From contig NZ_JACIJG010000009.1 of NCBI RefSeq assembly GCF_014199265.1, positions 124,001-188,000 of the forward strand: 64,000 bases of DNA, in the 5' to 3' direction. The notes under the pieces were generated by a model that searched no databases, was not told the DNA's origin, and saw only the letters and a list, made by a program, of their open reading frames with translations. The position numbers and the translations under genes were made by a program. The DNA is from Brucella daejeonensis (GTDB lineage: Bacteria; Pseudomonadota; Alphaproteobacteria; Rhizobiales; Rhizobiaceae). Positions within the stretch are counted from its first letter, which is position 1. Every line of letters begins with the position of its first letter. Below, piece after piece: positions 1-8,029 of the stretch.

Positions 1-270
1 TATGAGGACAGCGACCTGTGCCTGAAGATAAGGCAACTCGGCTTCGGGATATACTACGAACCCGCCGTCGCTCTTTACCATTTCGAGCGCCGCTCGATCC
101 GCCGCAGCGCGGACTACATGCGCGGCCTCGCCAGCCAATATAATTCCTGGCTCCACACCCAGCGCTGGGACGACGATATTGCCGAACTGATGGTTCCATC
201 GCAAGACGACGATCGGGCGGCCGATCTGTCGAATGTGATCATGACCAAGTCTGAAAGGAACGCCGCTTGA
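1..270 (+). CDS. Glycosyltransferase family 2, C-terminal fragment (5' end outside window)
   Basis: An open frame runs from base 1 to the TGA at 268-270 and gives 89 residues. It opens with YEDSDLCLKIRQLG, the 'ED' catalytic-base motif near the end of GT-A family 2 glycosyltransferases, followed by a Tyr-Glu-Pro stretch and His-Phe-Glu, which match the usual end of that domain. The protein should transfer a sugar from a nucleotide donor at the cytoplasmic face of the membrane. Its stop overlaps the TTG start of the methyltransferase by four bases, so the two are probably co-translated. The donor-binding DXD part lies outside the window, so no specificity can be given. Confidence 0.8.
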   Translation, partial: YEDSDLCLKIRQLGFGIYYEPAVALYHFERRSIRRSADYMRGLASQYNSWLHTQRWDDDIAELMVPSQDDDRAADLSNVIMTKSERNAA

Positions 271-1106
271 CGGATGTGGTAATGCTGAAACAGCCAGCCC
301 CCGAAACCGGACCCGCTATTCCGGATACGCAGATCGACTGGCTGATGCAGTCTGTTCTGAAGAACCGCTTTCTGCCCTCGCCCGACCCGAACAGCGTCTT
401 CGTCGGAGATGGCGATTATCGCGCGGTAGGCGCCGAATTTCTCGGCCATTTCATCCGCAAGGGCGGGCTGCGGCCCGATGCGCGCGTGCTCGACATCGGT
501 TCGGGCATAGGCCGCATGGCCGTGCCGCTGACGCAATATCTCGACCCTGCCAGGGCGCGCTATTCCGGCATCGACCCGGTGGCGGGCGGCGTCAACTGGT
601 GCCGCCAGAACATCGCGTCGCGCTACCCGAACTTCGATTTCCGCCACATCGATATCGCGCACGATCTCTATAATCCGAAGGGGGTGGTCAATGGCATCAG
701 CCTCGTTCTGCCCTTTCAGGACAAGAGCTTCGATTTCGCGATCATGACGTCGGTCGTGACGCATCTGCCGTCGGATGAGGTCAAGGTCTATCTGCGCGAA
801 GTCGCGCGCGTTCTCGCGCCCGGCGGCAGGCTTTTCATGACCGCTTTCGTCGTGGACGATATTGCGGCGCGCGACCGGCATGGCAAGCGTGACAGGCGTC
901 TCGCCTTTGAACGCCATGGCGACGGTCCATGCTGGTTCGTGCCGGATCTGCCGCCCCTTGCCGCAGTCGGCTTTGAAAGCGGCTTTCTCGACCGCGCGCT
1001 GGCGGGTGTCGGCTTGATGCTCGAAACCAAATCTCTCGGCCACTGGCGCGGCGTCGACGCCGATCATTATCAGGATATATTCATTGCCTCGCGAGGTGCC
1101 ATCTGA
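267..1106 (+). CDS. Class I SAM-dependent methyltransferase
   Basis: This 279-residue protein has the class I methyltransferase glycine loop VLDIGSGIGRMAVPL at about residue 76, an acidic residue after the next strand (SGIDPV), and a motif-IV-like region (FDFAIMTSVVTHLPSDEV) followed by VLAPGGRLF, the usual post-motif strand. It most likely O-methylates a sugar or other hydroxyl group of the glycan made by the neighbouring transferases; this role is inferred from context. The start is the TTG at 267, which overlaps the upstream stop; an in-frame ATG at 282 is the alternative. Its stop shares one base with the next gene's ATG, so it sits inside a tight operon. Confidence 0.8.
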   Translation: MTDVVMLKQPAPETGPAIPDTQIDWLMQSVLKNRFLPSPDPNSVFVGDGDYRAVGAEFLGHFIRKGGLRPDARVLDIGSGIGRMAVPLTQYLDPARARYSGIDPVAGGVNWCRQNIASRYPNFDFRHIDIAHDLYNPKGVVNGISLVLPFQDKSFDFAIMTSVVTHLPSDEVKVYLREVARVLAPGGRLFMTAFVVDDIAARDRHGKRDRRLAFERHGDGPCWFVPDLPPLAAVGFESGFLDRALAGVGLMLETKSLGHWRGVDADHYQDIFIASRGAI

Positions 1107-2365
1107 TGGCTCCGCGTGTCCTGATTGCCGCCCATAACCATCCATCGCTGCACCCCGGCGGCACGGAGATATTCGCTCACGACCTTTTCCGCGCCTATCA
1201 GCGTGCGGGGTGCGAAGCGATGTTCATGGGCGCGACCAACAAGGTGCATCGCGAGGCCCGTCCCGGCACAAGCTTCCAGAGCATCGGCAATGGCGGCGAC
1301 GAAATCCTGCTCTGGTCCGGCCATTTCGACCGCTTCTACATGAGCCAGATCGATCTTTACGGCATCGTGCCGGATATCGTCGAACTGCTCAACGATTTCC
1401 GGCCCGATGTCGTGCATCTGCATCATCTGCTTTTGCTTGGCGCGGAATTTCCGCATATCGTGCGCCGCACATTACCAGATTGCCGTATCGTTCTGACTTT
1501 GCACGATTATTATCCAATCTGCCATCATGACGGCCTGATGGTCCGCACCACCGGCAAGGAATTGTGCCATGGGGCTGGCCCCGACCGCTGCCATGCCTGT
1601 TTCAAGGATATTGCACTCGACAAATTCGTGCTGCGCGAACGCCACATCAAGTCGCTGCTGAGCACCGTCGATGCATTCGTTTCGCCGAGCGAATTCCTGA
1701 AACAGCGTTATGTCGAATGGGGCCTGGCGGAAGAACTGGTCAGCGTCATTCCCAACGGCCAGCCCGAGCGCCCCTCAATTCCGACCCGGTCGGCGGAGCG
1801 TAAAAAGCCGGTCTTCGGCTATTTCGGCAATCTCAATCCGTGGAAAGGCACGACGGTTCTGCTCGAAGCCGCCCGGCAGCTCATTTCCGAAGGTTTCGAT
1901 TTCGAATTGCGCGTGCATGGCGCAGCGCCGTTCCAGAGCGAAAGCTTCGTCAACGACCTCGACCGGCTCTTTGCCGAAACATCGCCCTTCGTCCAGCGTC
2001 GCGGCGCCTATCGCCGCGAGGACATTGCGCAACTGATCCAGACGGTCGATTGCGCCGTCATGCCTTCGATCTGGTGGGAAAATGCCCCACTCGTCATTCA
2101 GGAAGCGCAGGGACAGAACTGCCCGGTCATATGCAGCAATATCGGCGGGATGGCCGAAATGATCGAAAACGAGGTCAATGGCCTCACCGTTCCGCCGAAC
2201 GATCCGCTGGCACTCGCACAAGCGATGCGGCGCATGGCGGAAAACCCGGATCTGCGCCGCTCGCTCGGTAGCAATGCGCGTCATCCGGATACCATCGACA
2301 CCACGGCGACACGCTATCTCGATCTCATCGGGAACTTGCGTATCGCCCGTGTCGAGGCAGCATGA
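1106..2365 (+). CDS. Glycosyltransferase family 4 (GT-B), Cys-motif subtype
   Basis: The 419-residue protein has a GT-B fold signature: an N-terminal GGTEIFA acceptor-side loop near residue 18, GYFGNLNPWKG at the start of the donor domain, and IWWENAPLVIQEA followed by SNIGGMAEMI, the E-x7-E donor-binding region of GT4 enzymes. In the acceptor domain, from about residue 139, it carries the pattern C-x14-C-x7-C-x2-C. The same spacing occurs in the paralogue at 5412-6734, so the cysteines may bind a metal or form a structural knot. It starts one base inside the preceding stop. A retaining transfer from a nucleotide sugar to a lipid-linked glycan is expected from the family; donor and acceptor are unknown. 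Confidence 0.87.
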   Translation: MAPRVLIAAHNHPSLHPGGTEIFAHDLFRAYQRAGCEAMFMGATNKVHREARPGTSFQSIGNGGDEILLWSGHFDRFYMSQIDLYGIVPDIVELLNDFRPDVVHLHHLLLLGAEFPHIVRRTLPDCRIVLTLHDYYPICHHDGLMVRTTGKELCHGAGPDRCHACFKDIALDKFVLRERHIKSLLSTVDAFVSPSEFLKQRYVEWGLAEELVSVIPNGQPERPSIPTRSAERKKPVFGYFGNLNPWKGTTVLLEAARQLISEGFDFELRVHGAAPFQSESFVNDLDRLFAETSPFVQRRGAYRREDIAQLIQTVDCAVMPSIWWENAPLVIQEAQGQNCPVICSNIGGMAEMIENEVNGLTVPPNDPLALAQAMRRMAENPDLRRSLGSNARHPDTIDTTATRYLDLIGNLRIARVEAA

Positions 2366-2375
2366 GAGGTAAACC

Positions 2376-3158
2376 ATGAACATCGCGACCAAAGTTCCAT
2401 CTGGGGGGCCATCCGTGGGGGAAGCAAGGCAGGCGACGGCGGCCAATGCCGCAGCCGCGCCTCAAAGGACCGAAGCCATGAAAGGACGCGTTGACGCAAT
2501 CGAGGAAGGGCGGCTCTACGGCTGGGCCTTCGACCCGTCATTTCCGACGGAGAGACTTCTGATCCGTGTCCTTCTGGACGACAAGCCGATCGCCGAGGCC
2601 CCCGCGGACAAGGATCGCCCGGACCTGAAGCGCAACGGCATCGGCGACGGCAAGCACGCTTTTGAAGTGATGCTGCCGCAATTCGCCGCCGCGCGCGCCG
2701 GTGAACTCGTGGTCGTTGCTGCCAATGCGGCGGGGACCGAGCAGAAACTGCGCGTGCCGAAACCCGACGAACAGGCCGCCGAAGCACTGATCGCAGCCCC
2801 GATGGCGCGCATTCTCGACAAGCTCGACATGCTGATGGCCGCACAGCGCCAGTTGCAGGTCAATCAGCGTTCGCTCCAGCGCGTTGCGCCGACACTCGAT
2901 GCATCGGGCAATGCCGCGCCTGCCGAACTGCTTGACATTGCAGGCTCGGTCGATGGGCTGCGAAACGACCTGCATCAACGCATGAGCGAACTTGACGTGC
3001 ATATCATGCGCATGGACGGCGTCGTCGCCGGTCTGGAACAGCGCATGGAGGACGTGCGCAAACGCAGTAATGGCGACATCAAGCTTCTGTTCATGCTGAT
3101 TTTCGTCCTGGCGGGCTTTATAGCCGGCGCGCTTCTGACACTCGCGGTCATGCCCTGA
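2376..3158 (+). CDS. Tail-anchored protein with a GWA-type beta domain
   Basis: This 260-residue protein of no assigned function has three visible parts. Residues 35-110 form a beta-rich module with GRVDAIEEGRLYGWAFDP and an R-x-D-L signature, a module often found in or beside polysaccharide glycosyltransferases. Residues 150-230 are heptad-rich and probably coiled coil. The last 25 residues are a hydrophobic helix (LLFMLIFVLAGFIAGALLTL), so it should be a C-tail-anchored inner-membrane protein with the module in the cytoplasm. A related module appears inside the next protein. It may scaffold the transferases at the membrane, which is inference from position and architecture. AGAGGT lies shortly before the ATG. 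Confidence 0.7.
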   Translation: MNIATKVPSGGPSVGEARQATAANAAAAPQRTEAMKGRVDAIEEGRLYGWAFDPSFPTERLLIRVLLDDKPIAEAPADKDRPDLKRNGIGDGKHAFEVMLPQFAAARAGELVVVAANAAGTEQKLRVPKPDEQAAEALIAAPMARILDKLDMLMAAQRQLQVNQRSLQRVAPTLDASGNAAPAELLDIAGSVDGLRNDLHQRMSELDVHIMRMDGVVAGLEQRMEDVRKRSNGDIKLLFMLIFVLAGFIAGALLTLAVMP

Positions 3159-3162
3159 GGAC

Positions 3163-5415
3163 ATGGCAATGTCGCAGGACGAAAGACCAACCGCACAGCC
3201 CACCGCCAGACTTGCCCGCGCACCGGATCGCCCACCCATGATGATGGAAGGCGAAATGGTCGTCGGCAGCGTGATCGAAGACACGCTGGTTCTGGTGCTG
3301 GGCATCGGCGGCGCCGCCACCGATCAGGTGACGGCCTTCCTCAATGGCGACCCGGCGATGAGTGTGAAGACCAGCCTCATCACCTGGCCGCTCAAGGAAC
3401 CATCGCCCGCAGGAACTCACGGTTTCGTCGCCATCGTGCCGACCAATGCCCTGCGCCGGGGCATTCTGAAGACGATCATGTTCCAGCATCGGGCCAAGGT
3501 CGCGCGCTATAATTTTGCCTCACGCTCCGCCTCCATCGGCGATTTCGTCGCCATGATCGGCGATCTTGCCGGAGCGAGCCTGCCGGGTGTGATCGATGAA
3601 CTGGTGGAAGGGCTGATTTCAGGTCCGATCAGCAGGAAGAAACTCTCCGCCATCACTGTTCTTCTGCAAGCAGGAGCGCGCTCCGACGGCTGTATCGAAC
3701 TCATCGGCGGCAGCGACGAAGGCGAGATTTTCGTGCAGGGCTGGGCGCAGGACCTGGCGCCCGCCGTCACGCGCCTGCTCATCAGCGGGAAGAATCCGTC
3801 GCTCGCCGAATGCGCGATCAGCGTTTTTGCGCGACCCGATCTCAACGATCAGGCATCGGGCTTCGCGGGCCTGTTGCTCGCCAACGAGCCGGTGGAGCCG
3901 ACCGACATCGAAAGGCTGTTGTTTCGCGGACGGCGCGGCTGGCGTTTTACCGAAGTTTATGACCGCAGGATGCTTGCCGGCGCCCGCGAAACGCCGGGAC
4001 ACATTCGCGCCATCCTGCCGCGCGTGCGCAGTTCGACCGACATCCTGCTACGGATGCGCTCGGCCGCCAACCGCTTCGACGGGGCCGACACTGTTTCCGG
4101 CCTGCCTTTCCCCGTGCGCATGGGGATCGACAATGTCTTTCGCGTCGAGGGCAGCGGGTTGCTTGTTTCCGGCTGGCTTCTCGATCCCGACAGCCATGTG
4201 GAAAGCGTGAAGCTGCGCCGTCATCGCGGCGAAATCCAGATCGACACCACATGGACCCGCATCGACCGGCCCGACGTCACCCGCGAATTCGACAACCAGC
4301 CGCCGTTCAATGCGGGTCTCGACCCCAGCCGCCATGCCCATGGTTTCGTTGCCTTCGCACCGGAACTTGCGGGTGACAGCACCGCGCCTTTCTATATCGA
4401 GCTTGCGATCAGCGACGGGCGCCGCGCCTTCTTCCCGCTGACGCCGACCCGCGTAACCTCGCGCGACGCCATCGTGCGTCAGCTCCGTGCGACCGATCCC
4501 AACGCATGGGCGCTGCGCCATATCGTCGACCAGCAACTCGTGCCGTTGCTGCGCGGGGTCAATCGCCCCGCGCCGGAAGTGTTCGGCGTGGTCGATCTCG
4601 GTCCGTTCGAGGATGCGGCAGGCCCCGCGATCATTATCGGCATCGATGAGCGCGTCGAGGAAATCGAGCCTTTGCTCGCGCTGCTGGCGCTCGATCCCGA
4701 AACGCGGATCGCGCCGATCGTCATTGCGGCCGCAACTGAAATCATCGATCGCGTCGGCGTACAGATCAGGCGGCTTGCGGATTTCTATCGCTTGCGCATC
4801 CGTCTCGTATCGGCCAACGGGTCGGAAGACCTTTACGACGCGCTGGAGGTCGGCGCGCGCACGGTTTCCACCGATCAGGTCGTGTTTCTCGCCGGATCGC
4901 TGTTGCCGCGCCGCGCCGGATGGCTGAACAAGCTCGTCACCGCCTACCAAGCGCACAAGGATTGCGTGCTTTCGCCAACCCTTGCCTATGAAGATGACTC
5001 CATCCGCTGGGCGGGAACCTGGGTCGCGGGACCGCAATCGGACCGCGCCCTCATCAGCCGTTATGCCGGATACCCCATCGGGGCCGTATCCGGCATGTCG
5101 CTGACGGAAGTGGCGACGGCCACATTCGAATGCTGCATTCTCCCGCGTGAAGCCCTGTTTTCCGTCGGAGGCTTCACGCGCGGCTATCTCGGCACGCATG
5201 AAAAGGGACTGGATCTCGGCTTGAAACTCAAACAATCGGGCCTGCGCTCCTATTGGCTGCCGTCGGCGCAGATGCTTGGCGCGGACGATGCTTCCGTGAC
5301 GGACAGGGCATCGACCATAGCCCTTATCGAGCGGATCGACCGGCAGGTCTTCGATGCACGCTGGTCTTCCATCCTTGCCGGAAGGCGCAATGTCCAGTTG
5401 GAGGAACCCGCATGA
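3163..5415 (+). CDS. Large glycosyltransferase-2-like protein with degraded catalytic motifs
   Basis: The 750-residue protein has a poorly characterised N-terminal half. A GWL/GWA-type beta module around residue 330 (VFRVEGSGLLVSGWLLDP) resembles that of the upstream gene. The C-terminal third resembles a family 2 glycosyltransferase. There, the strand that normally ends in the DXD metal site reads QVVFLAGSLLPR, without Asp, and the usual 'ED' base motif reads THEKGLDLGLKLKQSG. It may therefore be catalytically dead or use different residues. It lies four bases after the tail-anchored gene, and its TGA overlaps the next ATG. It could be a non-catalytic partner of the neighbouring transferases. 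The family assignment is moderate; loss of activity is inference. Confidence 0.65.
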   Translation: MAMSQDERPTAQPTARLARAPDRPPMMMEGEMVVGSVIEDTLVLVLGIGGAATDQVTAFLNGDPAMSVKTSLITWPLKEPSPAGTHGFVAIVPTNALRRGILKTIMFQHRAKVARYNFASRSASIGDFVAMIGDLAGASLPGVIDELVEGLISGPISRKKLSAITVLLQAGARSDGCIELIGGSDEGEIFVQGWAQDLAPAVTRLLISGKNPSLAECAISVFARPDLNDQASGFAGLLLANEPVEPTDIERLLFRGRRGWRFTEVYDRRMLAGARETPGHIRAILPRVRSSTDILLRMRSAANRFDGADTVSGLPFPVRMGIDNVFRVEGSGLLVSGWLLDPDSHVESVKLRRHRGEIQIDTTWTRIDRPDVTREFDNQPPFNAGLDPSRHAHGFVAFAPELAGDSTAPFYIELAISDGRRAFFPLTPTRVTSRDAIVRQLRATDPNAWALRHIVDQQLVPLLRGVNRPAPEVFGVVDLGPFEDAAGPAIIIGIDERVEEIEPLLALLALDPETRIAPIVIAAATEIIDRVGVQIRRLADFYRLRIRLVSANGSEDLYDALEVGARTVSTDQVVFLAGSLLPRRAGWLNKLVTAYQAHKDCVLSPTLAYEDDSIRWAGTWVAGPQSDRALISRYAGYPIGAVSGMSLTEVATATFECCILPREALFSVGGFTRGYLGTHEKGLDLGLKLKQSGLRSYWLPSAQMLGADDASVTDRASTIALIERIDRQVFDARWSSILAGRRNVQLEEPA

Positions 5416-6734
5416 GCGACAAACTGCGTGTCCTCGTCATCTCCCATGCCCATCCGTCGATCTCGCTCGGCGGCGGGGAGATTGCCTCCTATAATCTGCA
5501 CAAGGGGCTGAACAGCATTCCCGACGTGCAGTCGGTCTATCTGGCGCGGGCTGGCCAGCCGCTGCCGCGCCACGGCACCACGGCGCTGATGAGTATGCGT
5601 CGCGCCAGCGATGAAATCCTGTTTCACGCCGACGAATACGACCATTTCTACCTGTCGAACAAGAACACGGACGAGATACGCCGCGATCTCCTGCGCTTCG
5701 TGCGCGATTTCGACCCGGATATCGTGCATTTCCATCACGTTCTGGGGCTGGGTCTCGAAACGCTCTATGCCATTCGCGAGGCGTTGCCTGACCGGATCAT
5801 CCTGGTCACGTTCCACGAATTTCTGTCCATCTGCAACAATGATGGACAGATGGTGAAGGCGGGCACGTCCAAGCTCTGCAACGAGGCTTCGCCCATCGAT
5901 TGTCATGCCTGCTTCCCGCAGATACCGCCTGCGCGTTTCCTGAAGCGCGAGCGTTTCGTGCGCGGTATGCTCGAACTGGCGGACGCTTTCGTTTCACCCA
6001 GCGATTTTCTTGCAAACCGCTATCTCGAATGGGGGCTCGATCCACAAAAGATGAGCGTGATCGAGAACGGCATCGCCATCCGCGATGTCACGCCCCCGCG
6101 CGAACTGACAGGCCCGAATCCGCGCCGCAGCCGCTTCGCCTTTTTCGGGCAGATCAATCCGTTCAAGGGCATCGACGTCCTGATCGACGCCATTTCACGA
6201 GTGCCGGAACAGGTATGGGGCGAGGATTCACGCCTTATGATCTTCGGCGGAAATCTGGAAAAACAGCCTCCCGCCTTCCAGGAGAGGATGCAGAAACTGA
6301 TCGAGGAGGCCGGGCCGCGCGTGCACTTTTATAGCGCCTACCAGAATGCGGAAATGCCGCGCCTCATGCAGTCGGTCGACTGGGTGGTCATGCCCTCGAT
6401 CTGGTGGGAGAATTCCCCCATCGTCATTCAGGAAGCGCTGCATCACCGCCGCCCGGTCATCTGTTCCAATATAGGCGGCATGGCCGAGAAGATTCGCGAC
6501 GGCGAGGACGGCCTGCATTTTCGTGTGCGCAGCGCCGAAGACCTTGCCGACCGCTTCACCGAAGTGCTGAGCGATCCGAGCATCTGGGACCGGCTGCACC
6601 GCTCCATCCGCAATCCGGTGCACTATGTCGATTGCGCGAAGGAACATCTCGATCTCTATAACCGGCTGCGCGAGGCAAAGCCCCGCAGACAGAAACCGGC
6701 AGTCACAGAAACTGCCCTTTCTCAGGCAAGCTGA
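5412..6734 (+). CDS. Glycosyltransferase family 4 (GT-B), paralogue of the 1106-2365 enzyme
   Basis: I place the start at the ATG at 5412, which overlaps the upstream TGA and gives 440 residues; a longer in-frame extension would run deep into the upstream gene. The protein mirrors the enzyme at 1106: SLGGGEIASYN at the N-terminus, FHHVLGLGLETL, the cysteine pattern C-x14-C-x7-C-x2-C, FFGQINPFKG, and SIWWENSPIVIQEA with SNIGGMAEKI in the donor site. The two probably arose by duplication and may add successive sugars. A palindromic repeat begins two bases after its stop. Confidence 0.87.
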   Translation: MSDKLRVLVISHAHPSISLGGGEIASYNLHKGLNSIPDVQSVYLARAGQPLPRHGTTALMSMRRASDEILFHADEYDHFYLSNKNTDEIRRDLLRFVRDFDPDIVHFHHVLGLGLETLYAIREALPDRIILVTFHEFLSICNNDGQMVKAGTSKLCNEASPIDCHACFPQIPPARFLKRERFVRGMLELADAFVSPSDFLANRYLEWGLDPQKMSVIENGIAIRDVTPPRELTGPNPRRSRFAFFGQINPFKGIDVLIDAISRVPEQVWGEDSRLMIFGGNLEKQPPAFQERMQKLIEEAGPRVHFYSAYQNAEMPRLMQSVDWVVMPSIWWENSPIVIQEALHHRRPVICSNIGGMAEKIRDGEDGLHFRVRSAEDLADRFTEVLSDPSIWDRLHRSIRNPVHYVDCAKEHLDLYNRLREAKPRRQKPAVTETALSQAS

Positions 6735-6736
6735 GC

Positions 6737-6814
6737 CTGGTGGATTGAATTTGGCGTTTGAATCCCGACTGAATGAGATGCTGTTTCAAACGTCAAATCC
6801 GAAAAATCCACCAG
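6737..6814. repeat. 78-bp palindromic repeat, family A, copy 1
   Basis: The element starts CTGGTGGATT and ends AATCCACCAG. It folds as a 10-bp terminal helix, a 4-base bulge on one arm, a second helix of about 16 bp and a 22-base loop. In inverse orientation it matches the element at 46552-46629 with only four differences, two of which form a compensatory pair (positions 3 and 76). It fills most of the gap between a glycosyltransferase and a pyruvyl transferase gene, so it will be transcribed and may act as an mRNA hairpin. It resembles the short palindromic repeats known in Brucella and relatives; the exact family name is not verified. Confidence 0.85.
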
Positions 6815-6844
6815 TTTGCCTGTATCATGAAAAAGGAAAAACGC

Positions 6845-8026
6845 ATGGCACGAGCCCTCGTCATGATCCCTGCGGGAGAAGTCTACGATCACGACAATGT
6901 ACGCTGGTATCGTCATACAGACGTGCAGGGCAGCATCAATCACTACCACAATATCGGCGATGCCTTCGTTTTCGAGTCGTCGCTGAAGCTGATGAATTAC
7001 GAAAAGGCATCCGAACTGCCGATCACCAATTTCTCGCCGGAGAAGATCGATCAGCTGCGTGAAGACTATGATTATGTGATCCTGCGCGGTTCGAACTACG
7101 TCAACAAGGACATGAACTGGCGCGACGCGATCCCGGTGCTGCAACGGCTCAAGCTGCCCGTCATCGCATTCGGCATAGGAGCGCAGGCGCCGGTCAGAGG
7201 GGAAATCCAGCTTTCGGAGGAAACCAAGGCCGTCCTTCGTATTATTGCCGATTCCACCACTTCCATCGGCGTGCGCGGTGCCTATACGGCGCAGGTGCTC
7301 AACGATATAGGCATCCGCAATGTGCGTATCGTCGGCTGTCCGACGGCCTTCCGCCGCAACAACCAGCACCTTCGCATCAAGCTGCCGCCGATCGAAACCG
7401 TGCAGCAGGTGGGTGTCACGGTGCGCCGCGAAGTGTCACCCGCCTATGCGCAGGATATCGAGCAATATCTGACCCGCCACCGCGACCTCGTCAAATCCAT
7501 GGCCGGGCGCTTCGATGTCACCTTGATGGCGCAGGGCGAGATCGAAGAAAAGAAGATGGTTTTCGGCACGCCCGAGCAGAAGGAAGAAGCCATAGCCGCC
7601 CTCAAGGCGCATCGCTGGACCGCCGACTGGTATTTCGACGATGAGATGGAAAACCTCTATCGCCACCGCATGTTCTATTCGGATGTCGTCGCCGATTATG
7701 AAAATCTCGTGCGCAGGCAGCAGCTCGTGCTCGGCTATCGCCTGCACGGCAATCTGATGGCGCTGGCCAATGGCGTACCGTCGATCTATTTCACCTATGA
7801 CAGTCGCACGGCGGAATTTGCCGAAACCTACAAGATTCCGAGCTACGACGTCTTCAGCGACCAGCCTTTCCGGCTGGAGGATTATTGGGATCAGTCGCTG
7901 TTCGACAAATATAACCGCGCCTGGTTCGAGACCTATGCCGAGATGAAGCATTTCCTCGATGAAAACGGCGTCGACAACAAGATGACCGAAACCGGCCTGC
8001 CCATTGCGGAGTTGAAAGTCGCCTGA
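6845..8026 (+). CDS. Polysaccharide pyruvyl transferase family protein
   Basis: I choose the ATG at 6845 because an AAGGA sequence lies eight bases upstream; an in-frame ATG at 6827 and a longer frame that enters the palindromic repeat are less likely. The 393-residue product begins MARALVMIPAGEVYDHDNVR. It shows the GDAF region, DYVILRGSNYV, VIAFGIGAQAP, and a late LVLGYRLHGNLMALANGVPSI block, where Arg and His of YRLHGN are characteristic of the family. Such enzymes move a pyruvyl group from phosphoenolpyruvate to a sugar as a ketal. It is probably the last gene of the left glycan run and is convergent with the AI-2E-family gene. Confidence 0.85.
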   Translation: MARALVMIPAGEVYDHDNVRWYRHTDVQGSINHYHNIGDAFVFESSLKLMNYEKASELPITNFSPEKIDQLREDYDYVILRGSNYVNKDMNWRDAIPVLQRLKLPVIAFGIGAQAPVRGEIQLSEETKAVLRIIADSTTSIGVRGAYTAQVLNDIGIRNVRIVGCPTAFRRNNQHLRIKLPPIETVQQVGVTVRREVSPAYAQDIEQYLTRHRDLVKSMAGRFDVTLMAQGEIEEKKMVFGTPEQKEEAIAALKAHRWTADWYFDDEMENLYRHRMFYSDVVADYENLVRRQQLVLGYRLHGNLMALANGVPSIYFTYDSRTAEFAETYKIPSYDVFSDQPFRLEDYWDQSLFDKYNRAWFETYAEMKHFLDENGVDNKMTETGLPIAELKVA

Positions 8027-8029
8027 CGG

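Noticed and set aside
5253-5411. N-terminal extension of the second left-block GT4 enzyme
   Set aside because: It lies wholly inside the preceding gene in another frame. The ATG at 5412 overlaps the upstream stop and begins at the expected first strand of the fold.
6773-6844. Longer start for the first pyruvyl transferase
   Set aside because: The extra residues are encoded by the palindromic repeat and have no ribosome site; AAGGA supports 6845.
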